Under the pieces are notes generated by a model, which saw only the letters and a program-made list of their open reading frames with translations, was not told where the DNA came from and did not search any database. From JBBIGV01 sp037447335 (lineage in GTDB: Bacteria; Bacteroidota; Ignavibacteria; Ignavibacteriales; Ignavibacteriaceae), in the NCBI GenBank assembly GCA_037447335.1, contig JBBIGV010000032.1, positions 1 through 33,065 of the forward strand: a stretch of 33,065 bases of DNA. Reading direction: 5' to 3'. The translations under genes and the position numbers were made by a program. Below are positions 24,173 through 32,368 of the stretch, in pieces. The first letter of the stretch is position 1; every line of letters starts with the position of its first letter.

Positions 24173-25552
24173 ATGATTAATCTTGTTCCGGAATGGGCTC
24201 GCCATTACGATGAGTTCTGGAAATCAATCAGAGGTCGTAACCTCTGGTTTATTAAGCTTCGGTATGGTGCAGTGATAATGCTGGCGGCATTATTAATAAG
24301 CGCTGACCTGGTTTTGGGGATTCAGTTTGATGCTTTACAGTTCAATGCAATTATCTATATAACCACAGGTATTCTTCTCTATAATCTTATTCTTCATTAC
24401 CTGCGCAGGCATATAAAATTTGATGTTAATAAGTTCAATCCTGTTCATCTGTCGCTTTTACAGATCGTTCTGGATTTTACTTCACTGATGCTGCTGGTTC
24501 ATTATACCGGCGGTATTGAATCACCACTGTATATGCTTTTTGTTTTTCATATGATAATCGGAAGTTTGATCCTGCCCGGTATATTAATTAATTCAGTAGC
24601 GATTGTTATTGTTGGGGTATTTTGGTTTATGGTTTTTGGTGAGTACTACGGATTGCTGCCCCACCTTTCTGTTAAGGGACTTTTAGGAACAAGCATCTAC
24701 AACGATTTTAATTATGTGATGTCGTTTGCTGTGATTTTTGCTTTTGTAATTTTTATAAGTGTTATGCTTACCAACAGAATCGCGCGCCAGCTATATCAGC
24801 TTGAACAAAAGTTGTTTGAGTCCTTAGCAAAGCTAAAGATTGCAGAAGTTGAAAAACAGAAATATATAATCGGGGTGGTCCATGAAATTAAAACTCCCCT
24901 TACAGCGGTTCATTCATATATTGAGCTGATCCTGCAGAAGATATTAGGACCTGTTAATGAAAAGATTTCAGACCGGCTGATGCGTGCAAAAATGAGATCG
25001 GATGAAGCAATCCAGTTAACAAATAACATTCTAAAAATTTCAAAGCTCCGGCTTCTTGATGAAACTGTAAAAGAAACAGTTAAAGCTGAAGAAATAACTA
25101 AAAATATTTTGCGAAAATATGATGTTATGATCCGTCAGAAAAAAATCAAATTGATTTATAAAGATAACCGTGAAAGCAAATCATCTTTTCAGGGCGACCC
25201 GGTATTGATCGAGATAGCTCTTTCCAATCTTATTGGGAACGCAATCAAATATGTAATGCATGATGGAAAGGTTGAGATAATTATTACTGAAGCGGAAGGT
25301 CAATTAAAAATAATGATCAGCGATAGTGGAATTGGAATTCCGGAAAAAGATCAGCAGAAGATTTTTACAGATTTTTACAGAGCTTCAAACGTAAAAAACG
25401 AAAGTTATGATGGCTCGGGGCTTGGATTATCAATAGTAAAACAGGTTATTGAGCGTCACGGTGGAACAATAAGCGTTAAAAGTCCTTCGCATCTCGCTGA
25501 AAAGGACAAGCCGGGGACAACGTTTATTCTGATTTTACCGGTAAACGAGTGA
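24173..25552 (+). CDS. Membrane histidine kinase (RegB/PrrB-like sensor region)
   Basis: Protein of 459 residues with about six hydrophobic helices in the first 200 residues, a short coiled linker, HisKA (IGVVHEIKTP, His237) and HATPase (NLIGNAIKYV, DSGIGIP, GSGLGLSIVK). The loop HYTGGIESPLYMLF in the membrane part recalls the GG-x-x-N-P segment of the redox/quinone-responsive RegB/PrrB kinases; that similarity is by eye. No receiver gene follows: the next gene converges on it six bases away. It starts just after the hydrogenase terminator, so a link to H2 metabolism is possible but not shown. Confidence 0.88.
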   Translation: MINLVPEWARHYDEFWKSIRGRNLWFIKLRYGAVIMLAALLISADLVLGIQFDALQFNAIIYITTGILLYNLILHYLRRHIKFDVNKFNPVHLSLLQIVLDFTSLMLLVHYTGGIESPLYMLFVFHMIIGSLILPGILINSVAIVIVGVFWFMVFGEYYGLLPHLSVKGLLGTSIYNDFNYVMSFAVIFAFVIFISVMLTNRIARQLYQLEQKLFESLAKLKIAEVEKQKYIIGVVHEIKTPLTAVHSYIELILQKILGPVNEKISDRLMRAKMRSDEAIQLTNNILKISKLRLLDETVKETVKAEEITKNILRKYDVMIRQKKIKLIYKDNRESKSSFQGDPVLIEIALSNLIGNAIKYVMHDGKVEIIITEAEGQLKIMISDSGIGIPEKDQQKIFTDFYRASNVKNESYDGSGLGLSIVKQVIERHGGTISVKSPSHLAEKDKPGTTFILILPVNE

Positions 25553-25558
25553 AAATAG

Positions 25559-26032
25559 TCAGGGCGCCCACTCTTTAAGAAATTCCATGAATTTATCTTT
25601 ATCGTAATCTTTTTCCTTTTCCAGCTCGCCGGTATTTTGAGAGTGTAAGAGCTTACCATCGTTTTCAAGAACGAAGAAATGCGGATATCCTTCAATTACC
25701 GGATAGTGAGATAAAAACTTTTCGTTTTTATTTTCTTTACTGAAGTTTACCTTCATCATTATATAGTTCTTCTCAATAAAATTCTTAATCTCCTCATTGG
25801 TTTCTATAAATGCATCAAGCCTGTGGCACCAGATACACCAATCGCCGCCTACATCAAGAATAATTCTCTTATTAGTAAACTTTGCTTCAGCGACCGCCTC
25901 TCTTAAATCCTGAACCGGATTTCTGTTCGGATCAAATTTGGTAACAGGGATATAACGATCATTTGATTGTGCAAATACCAACATCGAAAAACTGATTGTG
26001 AATGAAACAAATAGTGCGATTCTTTTAAGCAT
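25559..26032 (-). CDS. Secreted thioredoxin-like protein
   Basis: Protein of 157 residues: a signal peptide (MLKRIALFVSFTISFSMLVF, cleavage near AQS) and a thioredoxin-fold domain with the active-site motif WCIWC (Cys66, Cys69) followed by H, and the cis-Pro in EGYPHFF (Pro117). It belongs with the periplasmic thioredoxin_7/DUF255-like proteins and probably handles disulfides outside the cytoplasm. The frame is open from 26065, but AAAGGAG five bases before the ATG at 26032 and the clean signal peptide favour that start. It lies 10 bases after the VTT-domain gene on the same strand, so the two likely form an operon. Confidence 0.86.
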   Translation of the reverse strand: MLKRIALFVSFTISFSMLVFAQSNDRYIPVTKFDPNRNPVQDLREAVAEAKFTNKRIILDVGGDWCIWCHRLDAFIETNEEIKNFIEKNYIMMKVNFSKENKNEKFLSHYPVIEGYPHFFVLENDGKLLHSQNTGELEKEKDYDKDKFMEFLKEWAP

Positions 26033-26042
26033 AGTTACTCCT

Positions 26043-26666
26043 TTAAAAAACGTATTTAATAACAACGAACCCGCCTATCAATAATACTGTAAATGCAATT
26101 GCGAGCCAATTAAAATATTTGTCAATAAAGTTCTTAATTTGCGGTCCGAATTTCCATATAAGGAATGCAACAAGAAAAAACCTTGCACCGCGGCTGATCA
26201 GCGAGGCAAAAACAAACATTAGTAAATTTATATCAAATGCCCCTGATGAAACGGTGAAAACTTTATATGGCAGAGGGGTAAATCCTGCAGTAAATATGAT
26301 CCAGAAATCCCATTGCTCGTACAGCGCTTTTATGGTAAAAAATTTATCTTCGGTAAAACCAGGTACATTGGCAAAGAAAAAGTTCGCAATTGACGTAAAC
26401 GTAGGTTCCTGCGTGCCGGGCACCCACCACAAAAAATAACCTATAGCATAACCCAGCAATGCACCTGTAATTGATGCAATAGTACAGGTTGAAGCAAATT
26501 TAAATGCTTTTTGTTTTGCTCCGAGCACCAAAGCTATAAGCAAAGCATCCGGCGGGATAGGAAAAAAAGATGATTCCGCAAAGGCTATAAGGAAAAGAGC
26601 GATACCGCCATAAGGGGTTTCTGCCCAGCTTAAAACCCAGTCGTAAAGTTTTCTGATAACCTTCAT
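26043..26666 (-). CDS. VTT-domain (YqaA/DedA-like) membrane protein
   Basis: Integral membrane protein of 207 residues. The opening segment WAETPYGGIALFLIAFAESSFFPIPPDALLI is the hallmark of the YqaA branch of the VTT/DedA (SNARE-associated) family, followed by GALLGYAIGYFLW, and later the FTPLPYKVFTVSSGAF segment and an RGARFFLVA helix, all conserved in that branch. Members are linked to lipid scrambling or membrane homeostasis; the specific role is unknown. First gene of a two-gene minus-strand unit with the secreted thioredoxin. The start has only a weak ribosome site. Confidence 0.9.
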   Translation of the reverse strand: MKVIRKLYDWVLSWAETPYGGIALFLIAFAESSFFPIPPDALLIALVLGAKQKAFKFASTCTIASITGALLGYAIGYFLWWVPGTQEPTFTSIANFFFANVPGFTEDKFFTIKALYEQWDFWIIFTAGFTPLPYKVFTVSSGAFDINLLMFVFASLISRGARFFLVAFLIWKFGPQIKNFIDKYFNWLAIAFTVLLIGGFVVIKYVF

Positions 26667-26890
26667 AAACTGATATCTAAAAATTAAAAGTTCAACTTAA
26701 ACAAATAAACTTTATCTCTGAAATAAAATTTTTGTTTTTGAACCCTGTCGTAATAACTCTTTAGAGACGCAAGTCTCCTGCCGCAGTAGAAGCATCAGGC
26801 TTAATCCGGACAAAAACACATGATTATAAAATTCCATTTTTTGAAAACTGAATTATTAATTACTATTTTTACGCCTGTTAATAAACAGAT

Positions 26891-28627
26891 ATGACCAGTT
26901 CAACCGAAATACAACAGCAATTCCAGAAAAAATTCGGGGAAATGACAAGCAGATTATCTTCGTCTTTTCTTGAATTAACATCGGAATTAAAATCGTCCGG
27001 CGCCTCGCCGGACACCCTGAAAAAAGTTGACAGGATCTTTAAACTGCTGATGGAGTTCAATCAGGGCACATCTTCCGACATGAACAGGCTTATTGAAGAA
27101 TCAGCTAAAGCCGAAAAAACAATCCTGCAGCTCAGAGAAGAAAAAAGAAAGCTTGAAGTGCTCTATTCATCCGGCATTTTATTTACTACTGAAAAAGAAA
27201 TGAAATCGCTGATGGAAATAGCAATCGATACGGTTGTGAAAGAGTTAAATGCTGACGCTGGTTTTATTGTGCTTTCGAATGAGAAGGGTGAACCTGAATC
27301 AGTGTTTGCGAAAAACATGAGCCCCGATGAAAACATTGAGGCTTTGGAGATGAGTACAACTGTTATTAAAAATACTATTAAAAGTATTACCCCGGTAAGA
27401 ATTAATGATACCTCTGCTGATGATGAACTATCAAGAAAAGCCAGCATACTTAAACTCGGTATTTCTGCGGTGCTTTGTGTGCCTCTTGTCGCCGGGGACA
27501 ATGTGCTTGGAACAGTATATATAGACAGGAGAAATAAAAGTAATCCCTTTAATCAAAATGATCTCGGATTTCTGCTTTCGTTTGCAAGGCAGATAGTAAG
27601 GGGATTGGAAATTTCGCTGGAAATCTCGTCACTCGAAAAGAAACTTTTATCGGAAGCAAATCTTAAATTTGAAGACCTGCGCAAGGAGTTTAAGTGTGAA
27701 AACATAAAGGGTTCCGGTAAAAAGCTCTTTGAAGTATTGAAGCTCGCCTCTAAAATATCTGCTACTGATGCGTCCGTGATTATTCTTGGAGAGAACGGTA
27801 CAGGTAAAGATTTGCTTGCACGGGCAATACATGAAAACAGCAGACGGATGGGAAAACCTTTTATTACCATTGACTGCGGTGCAATACCTGCGGACTTATT
27901 AGAATCTGAATTGTTTGGATACGAAAGCGGTGCTTTTACAGGCGCTACTAAAACAAAACCCGGCAAGCTTGAACTTGCAGATACCGGGACTTTATTCTTT
28001 GATGAAATAGGTGAGATGAATGTGAATCTGCAGGCAAAACTTTTAAGAGTTCTGCAGACCAAAGAAATTGAGAGACTTGGTTCCGTTCAGACAAAGAAGA
28101 TTGATGTAAGAGTAATCGCAGCAACCAACCGCAATATTGTTGAACTTGTTTCTAAAGGCATTTTCAGGGAAGACCTGTATTACAGGCTGAAAGTTATAGA
28201 GCTTACAATGCCTCCATTAAGAGAGCGAAAAGAGGATATAGCTGAACTTGTATCATTCTTTCTTAAAAAACATTCCCCTCAAAATCCTGCACTAAACATC
28301 TCCAATGAAGCCTTAGAGGTACTTGAAGAATATTCCTGGCCCGGCAATATACGTGAACTTGAAAATGTAATTTTACGATGCGCAGTGTTAGCTAAAAGTA
28401 ATGTTGTGGAAATATCCGACCTGCCGCAGGAAATTATAGATAAAGGGACAGAAATTGCACCTATAAAAGGCGGAAAGTCGCTTTTAGATGCTGAGACCGA
28501 ATTCCGGAAAATGTATATACTCAGAACATTACGCCAAACAAGTTCCAAAGCCGAGGCTGCTAAGCTGCTTGGAATTAACCGTACTCATTTCTATAAAATG
28601 CTGGCTCAGCTCGACATAGATCTTTAG
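26891..28627 (+). CDS. GAF-domain sigma54-dependent transcriptional activator
   Basis: Enhancer-binding protein of 578 residues. The N-terminal coiled-coil-like region (1-90) is followed by a GAF domain (about 90-240), then the AAA+ domain with Walker A GENGTGKD (300-307), the sigma54-contact loop GAFTGA (347-352), Walker B TLFFDEIG (367-374) and the sensor region RVIAATN, and a Fis-type helix-turn-helix at the end (AEAAKLLGINRTHFYKM). It activates RNA polymerase with sigma54 in response to something bound by the GAF domain; there is no receiver, so it is not a phosphorelay target by the usual route. It is transcribed divergently from the VTT gene. No clear -24/-12 site was found in the window, so its targets are unknown. 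Confidence 0.92.
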   Translation: MTSSTEIQQQFQKKFGEMTSRLSSSFLELTSELKSSGASPDTLKKVDRIFKLLMEFNQGTSSDMNRLIEESAKAEKTILQLREEKRKLEVLYSSGILFTTEKEMKSLMEIAIDTVVKELNADAGFIVLSNEKGEPESVFAKNMSPDENIEALEMSTTVIKNTIKSITPVRINDTSADDELSRKASILKLGISAVLCVPLVAGDNVLGTVYIDRRNKSNPFNQNDLGFLLSFARQIVRGLEISLEISSLEKKLLSEANLKFEDLRKEFKCENIKGSGKKLFEVLKLASKISATDASVIILGENGTGKDLLARAIHENSRRMGKPFITIDCGAIPADLLESELFGYESGAFTGATKTKPGKLELADTGTLFFDEIGEMNVNLQAKLLRVLQTKEIERLGSVQTKKIDVRVIAATNRNIVELVSKGIFREDLYYRLKVIELTMPPLRERKEDIAELVSFFLKKHSPQNPALNISNEALEVLEEYSWPGNIRELENVILRCAVLAKSNVVEISDLPQEIIDKGTEIAPIKGGKSLLDAETEFRKMYILRTLRQTSSKAEAAKLLGINRTHFYKMLAQLDIDL

Positions 28628-28886
28628 TGTTAAAAAAATTAATTGTGTAAATGTTTACTTTTTGAATAATATTTTAATAAATTGCTATTGCTCTTATGAG
28701 GGAATATCACAGGAGAGATTTGTCGGATTATTGAGACGCATTTAGTTTGCCAACTGTCACTACTCCGAAGCGTTTTAATTGTGTTATTTGAATTATTGCA
28801 TATTAAAAGCCCGATTTAGTTGTCGGATTTCTTTTTATAACCTGGTACATCATTTGAATAAGTATGGGCGAAAAAATTAAAATTTT

Positions 28887-29105
28887 ATGAAAACAGCTAT
28901 ACTTGTTCTGGACGATGATACACAGGAATTAAGAAAACTGAGAGCTGTTCTTACAAGAGAAGGTTTTAATATCATAACTGCAACCGACAAAGAGACTGCG
29001 GTTCAATTAAGCAGGCATATCAAGGTTGGATGGGTGCTTGGCAAGGCTTCAACTTTAGGTTTTTCGGTTTTAACAAAAGATGGAGAAAAGAAAGAAAAAA
29101 ACTAA
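28887..29105 (+). CDS. Half-length receiver-like protein
   Basis: Protein of 72 residues. The first 45 match the front of a response-regulator receiver: ILVLDDDTQELRKLRAVL with the acidic DDD, then EGFNIITATDKETAV. The phospho-acceptor Asp and the Thr and Lys sites are missing, because the sequence departs at about residue 46 (KVGWVLGKASTLG) and ends in a Lys/Glu tail. No continuation of the receiver was found in the other frames downstream. It may be a remnant of a full regulator, or a small product with a different role. The ribosome site is poor. Moderate confidence that it is translated. Confidence 0.5.
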   Translation: MKTAILVLDDDTQELRKLRAVLTREGFNIITATDKETAVQLSRHIKVGWVLGKASTLGFSVLTKDGEKKEKN

Positions 29106-29167
29106 ACTATATACTAACAAAGTTCTAATTAACTAATTTCTATTATCAATTACTAAGGAGTAAACAA

Positions 29168-29725
29168 ATGAAAAAAATGTTCACAATTTTTGCAGTTCTT
29201 TTTGTTGCATTTGCTGTAAATACAAATGCGCAAAGTAAGATGCAATTAGGAATCGGTCCTTTTGTTGGGTTACCAATGGGTACTTTTGGTGACATCACAG
29301 AATTAGGCTATGGTGGCGCCGTTCAGGGTGAATTAGGAATGGGCGATAACTTAAACGGAACTTTAACCACAGGTTATTTAATATTTGGCGGAAAATCTCA
29401 AACTATTGGTGAATTCACCTTTGACTATGGAGATTGGTCAGTAATCCCTGTTTTAGTTGGCTCCAAATATTATTTTGCCCAGGGTGTTTACGGAATGGTT
29501 CAGGCGGGCTTAAACTTTACTTCATACACCAACAAAATTCCTCTGCCAGGTGGCGGTACTATCGATGTATCAGTCAGTGATACAGAGTTTGGTTATGGAG
29601 TTGGTTTAGGTTACGAATTACCCATGGGTGCCAGTGGAGCATTAGATTTGTTTGTTAAGTATGGAAGTCTCGCTTCTGACGCAAACTTTATCGGATTCAC
29701 AGCTCTATACAAATTCGGAATCTGA
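29168..29725 (+). CDS. Outer-membrane beta-barrel protein
   Basis: Protein of 185 residues with a signal peptide (MKKMFTIFAVLFVAFAVNTNA, cleaved before Q) and alternating hydrophobic/polar strands rich in Gly and aromatics: LGIGPFVGLPMGTFGD, LTTGYLIFGG, YGVGLGYELP, ending in TALYKFGI, a typical barrel C-terminus. It resembles small OmpX/OmpA-like barrels of Bacteroidota. The specific role is unknown. AAGGAG nine bases before the ATG is a strong ribosome site. It is monocistronic: it ends at a clear terminator. Confidence 0.85.
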   Translation: MKKMFTIFAVLFVAFAVNTNAQSKMQLGIGPFVGLPMGTFGDITELGYGGAVQGELGMGDNLNGTLTTGYLIFGGKSQTIGEFTFDYGDWSVIPVLVGSKYYFAQGVYGMVQAGLNFTSYTNKIPLPGGGTIDVSVSDTEFGYGVGLGYELPMGASGALDLFVKYGSLASDANFIGFTALYKFGI

Positions 29726-29748
29726 TTTTAAATTATTTTAATTCTTTT

Positions 29749-29783
29749 GCCGTTTCAACTGTATTGTTGGAACGGCTTTTTTG
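29749..29783 (+). terminator. Intrinsic terminator of the beta-barrel gene
   Basis: GCCGTTTCAAC (29749-29759) pairs with GTTGGAACGGC (29766-29776), 11 bp with one G-T wobble and a 6-base loop, followed by TTTTTT. It is 23 bases after the stop. Confidence 0.88.
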
Positions 29784-30051
29784 TTCCATAGAATCTCTAA
29801 AGAAGTGATTTAATTTTTTTTTGGAGGTTAGCATTTAAGCTGTGTGAGTTAATTAATCAGCTTCTCTTCTCAATCCATCCCGCTTTCTCTCTTGAGCCAG
29901 CGGGATTTTTTTATAAATTGAAATCAGCAAATTGAAAGTTTTATCGGGGAGCGCATAAGGGAATAAAACTGATGTCGATTCATCAGTATTAAATGTAATA
30001 GAAATTTCAGATTCCCTGCAAAAAACCATTCAAAAACAAACAGGAGAGAAA
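29784..30051. other. Gap with a second, gene-less terminator hairpin
   Basis: Between the first terminator and the broken barrel gene there is no ORF of note. ATCCCGCT (29877-29884) and AGCGGGAT (29899-29906) form a perfect 8-bp stem followed by a run of seven T. A GGAGG-like purine patch (29822-29827) has no start codon in range. The hairpin may be a backup terminator, or the end of a small RNA beginning after 29783. Nothing else is seen. Confidence 0.5.
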
Positions 30052-30622
30052 ATGAAAAAACTAACCCTCATTTTTACAATTCTTACACTTTTCAGCATTA
30101 CATTAAATGCACAAAACTTTGCAAAAAGCGGCGTAATTGAAGCCGGCGGAAGCCTTGGATTTTCAAGTCAAACCGCTGTGTTTAACAGGCAATCAGATGA
30201 TAAATCAACAGCTGCTATCAGCATCGAACCATTCGTTGGTTACTTTATTATTGATGGAGTTGAACTGGGTTTGATTCCGTCATTTGTAAGGTCAAGCTAT
30301 GGTGATAATTCAAATAGTATGTTTGAGATATTCTTTGCTCCTGTTTACAATTTCGATATGCGGGGAAACTTACCCGTTCATTGAAGGCAGAATCGGTTAC
30401 AATTCAAGAACGATTAAAACTCCGGGAGGTGAATCCACTTTAAGCGGTCTTTCCTGAGGTGGAGGCGGAGGTATCAAAGTAAAAGTTGGCTGCAGCAGCC
30501 TTGCAAATGTTGCACTTAGTTATATTCAATACACCTATAACCCGGAAAACTGGACCGGCGACAGAAATGGGTATAACATATTCGCCATTCATGTTGGCTT
30601 CACTGTTTTCTTTGGAAGATAA
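30052..30622 (+). pseudogene. Broken outer-membrane beta-barrel gene
   Basis: The first 106 codons encode a signal peptide (MKKLTLIFTILTLFSITLNA) and barrel strands (VIEAGGSLGFSS, IEPFVGYFIIDGVELGLIPS). At the GGGG run 30362-30365 the frame is lost and a stop follows at about 30382. In the next frame the barrel continues without a gap (ETYPFIEGRIGYNSRTIKTP) and, after an in-frame TGA at 30455-30457, goes on to a normal barrel end (FAIHVGFTVFFGR, stop 30620-30622). Removing one G of the GGGG run restores the frame. One indel plus one nonsense change point to a decayed gene, or to consensus errors. The ribosome site (AGGAGAG) is still good, so a truncated 110-residue product could be made. Confidence 0.8.
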
Positions 30623-30638
30623 TTTACATTAAACTTTC

Positions 30639-30674
30639 AGGCAGACTGGCGCACACTGATGTGACAGTCTGCCT
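30639..30674 (+). terminator. Hairpin after the broken barrel gene
   Basis: AGGCAGACTG (30639-30648) and CAGTCTGCCT (30665-30674) form a perfect 10-bp stem with a 16-base loop. The downstream T-run is weak (TTCAATT), so this is a probable rather than certain terminator. It lies 17 bases after the stop. Confidence 0.65.
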
Positions 30675-30759
30675 TTCAATTCCTATGCATTATTAAAAGC
30701 GCTTTTCTTTTTTCACTTTTCAATCATTATTTTTTGACAACGAATAATAAAGGATAAAT

Positions 30760-32301
30760 ATGGAATTCGAACGTAATGCAGGAATATTGCTCCATCCTAC
30801 TTCACTCCCCGGTAAGTTTGGAATCGGGGATATTGGTCCCGAAGCTTTTAACTTTATTGATTTTCTTGAATCCGCAGGGCAAAAACTCTGGCAGGTCTTC
30901 CCATTAGGACCCACGGGCTATGGCGATTCACCCTATCAATGCTTTTCTGCTTTTGCAGGTAATCCGTTATTGATAAGCCCCGAAAAATTAGCCGACGATG
31001 GTTTCCTTTCAGAAGAAGATTTCGATGATCAACCCGGATTCGATCCGCAAAAAACAGACTTCGGCAGCGTGATTGAATTCAAAAAAGTTCTGCTTAAAAA
31101 ATCATATCAAAAGTTCAAAAAAAATCGTAACGGCTTTAAAGAATCTTTCAATCAATTCTGTGAAAAGAAAAAAGATTGGCTTGATGACTTTGCGTTGTTC
31201 ATGGCAGCAAAGGATTATCATAACGGTGTGGAATGGAAAAAATGGGATCACAGCCTCTTGCTAAGAGATCAGAATGCACTTAAAGATTGGTCGCAAAAAT
31301 TATCTGATGAAATTCAGTTTCATAAGTTCAATCAATTTCAGTTCTATAAACAATGGGGTGAACTAAAAGCTTATGCAAATAAAAAAGGAATTAAAATAAT
31401 CGGAGATATGCCCATCTTTATTGCGTACGACAGCGCAGACCTCTGGGCAAACAAAAAAATCTTTACTGTAAATGAAGAGGGCGAGCTTACATTTGTTGCC
31501 GGTGTTCCGCCCGATTACTTCAGCGAAACCGGACAGTTGTGGGGCAATCCGCTTTATAAATGGAAAGAAATGGAAAAAGATGATTTCCTTTGGTGGAGAA
31601 AAAGAATTTCTGCATCGCTTGAGTTGTTCGACATTATTCGTATTGACCACTTCAGAGGTTTGGATGCTTATTGGGAAATAGCGGGCGGTGCAACAACCGC
31701 TCAGAATGGACGATGGGTTAAAGCGCCCGGCGAAAAACTGTTCACAACAATTCAAAAATATCTTGGTGAATTGCCTATCATCGCAGAAGACCTTGGTGTG
31801 ATTACTGATTCTGTAATTGCTTTGCGGGATAAATTTAATTTCCCGGGCATGAAAATTCTCCAATTTGCATTCGGAAGCGGTATGGAAAAGAAATTCCTTC
31901 CGCATAACTTCATTCCTAATTGTGTTGTTTATACCGGCTCGCACGATAACGATACAACACGCGCATACTTTGAAAAAGCAAAACCGCAAAACAATGATAT
32001 TTATTCGCACGCTCAGAAGTATCTTAATTACTTTGGCGATGATATGTGCTCTGAGTTGATTCGCACTGCATATGCTTCTGTTGCAAATACTGTGATTATA
32101 CCTATGCAGGATATTCTTAACCTTGGCGGTGAAGCACGAATGAACTTCCCCGGCAAATCAGGAGGAAACTGGACTTGGAGATTTACATGGAATCAGGTTC
32201 CTGATTTTCTTGCATTTGCTTATAAAAAATTAGCCGAACTTTATGAACGACCACCTGTTGAGAAAAATAAAAATTCTGAAATTGATGTTGAGCAGGATTA
32301 G
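30760..32301 (+). CDS. malQ: 4-alpha-glucanotransferase (amylomaltase)
   Basis: Glycoside hydrolase family 77 enzyme that transfers glucan chains between malto-oligosaccharides in the cytoplasm, in glycogen or maltodextrin metabolism. At 513 residues it has the usual single-domain length. Seen motifs: start RNAGILLHPTSLPGKFGIGD, PLGPTGYGDSPYQ, the nucleophile Asp296 in RIDHFRG, the acid/base Glu343 in IAEDLG, and the transition-state stabiliser Asp396 in GSHDNDTTR, plus the closing region MNFPGKSGGNWTWRF. AAAGGA before the ATG is a good ribosome site. No other glycogen gene is in the window. Confidence 0.97.
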   Translation: MEFERNAGILLHPTSLPGKFGIGDIGPEAFNFIDFLESAGQKLWQVFPLGPTGYGDSPYQCFSAFAGNPLLISPEKLADDGFLSEEDFDDQPGFDPQKTDFGSVIEFKKVLLKKSYQKFKKNRNGFKESFNQFCEKKKDWLDDFALFMAAKDYHNGVEWKKWDHSLLLRDQNALKDWSQKLSDEIQFHKFNQFQFYKQWGELKAYANKKGIKIIGDMPIFIAYDSADLWANKKIFTVNEEGELTFVAGVPPDYFSETGQLWGNPLYKWKEMEKDDFLWWRKRISASLELFDIIRIDHFRGLDAYWEIAGGATTAQNGRWVKAPGEKLFTTIQKYLGELPIIAEDLGVITDSVIALRDKFNFPGMKILQFAFGSGMEKKFLPHNFIPNCVVYTGSHDNDTTRAYFEKAKPQNNDIYSHAQKYLNYFGDDMCSELIRTAYASVANTVIIPMQDILNLGGEARMNFPGKSGGNWTWRFTWNQVPDFLAFAYKKLAELYERPPVEKNKNSEIDVEQD

Positions 32302-32368
32302 GAAAATATAGGGATTATTCACTATGTGTCCTGTGTTTCTATGTGGTTTAATAAATTATGATTAAAAA

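Noticed and set aside
28697..28735. Twelve-codon ORF starting at an ATG in the gap after the sigma54 activator
   Set aside because: Too short, no family resemblance and no ribosome site.
31363..32010. Minus-strand open frame of 215 codons inside malQ
   Set aside because: Antisense shadow of a complete, motif-bearing malQ gene; the product is low in recognisable structure.
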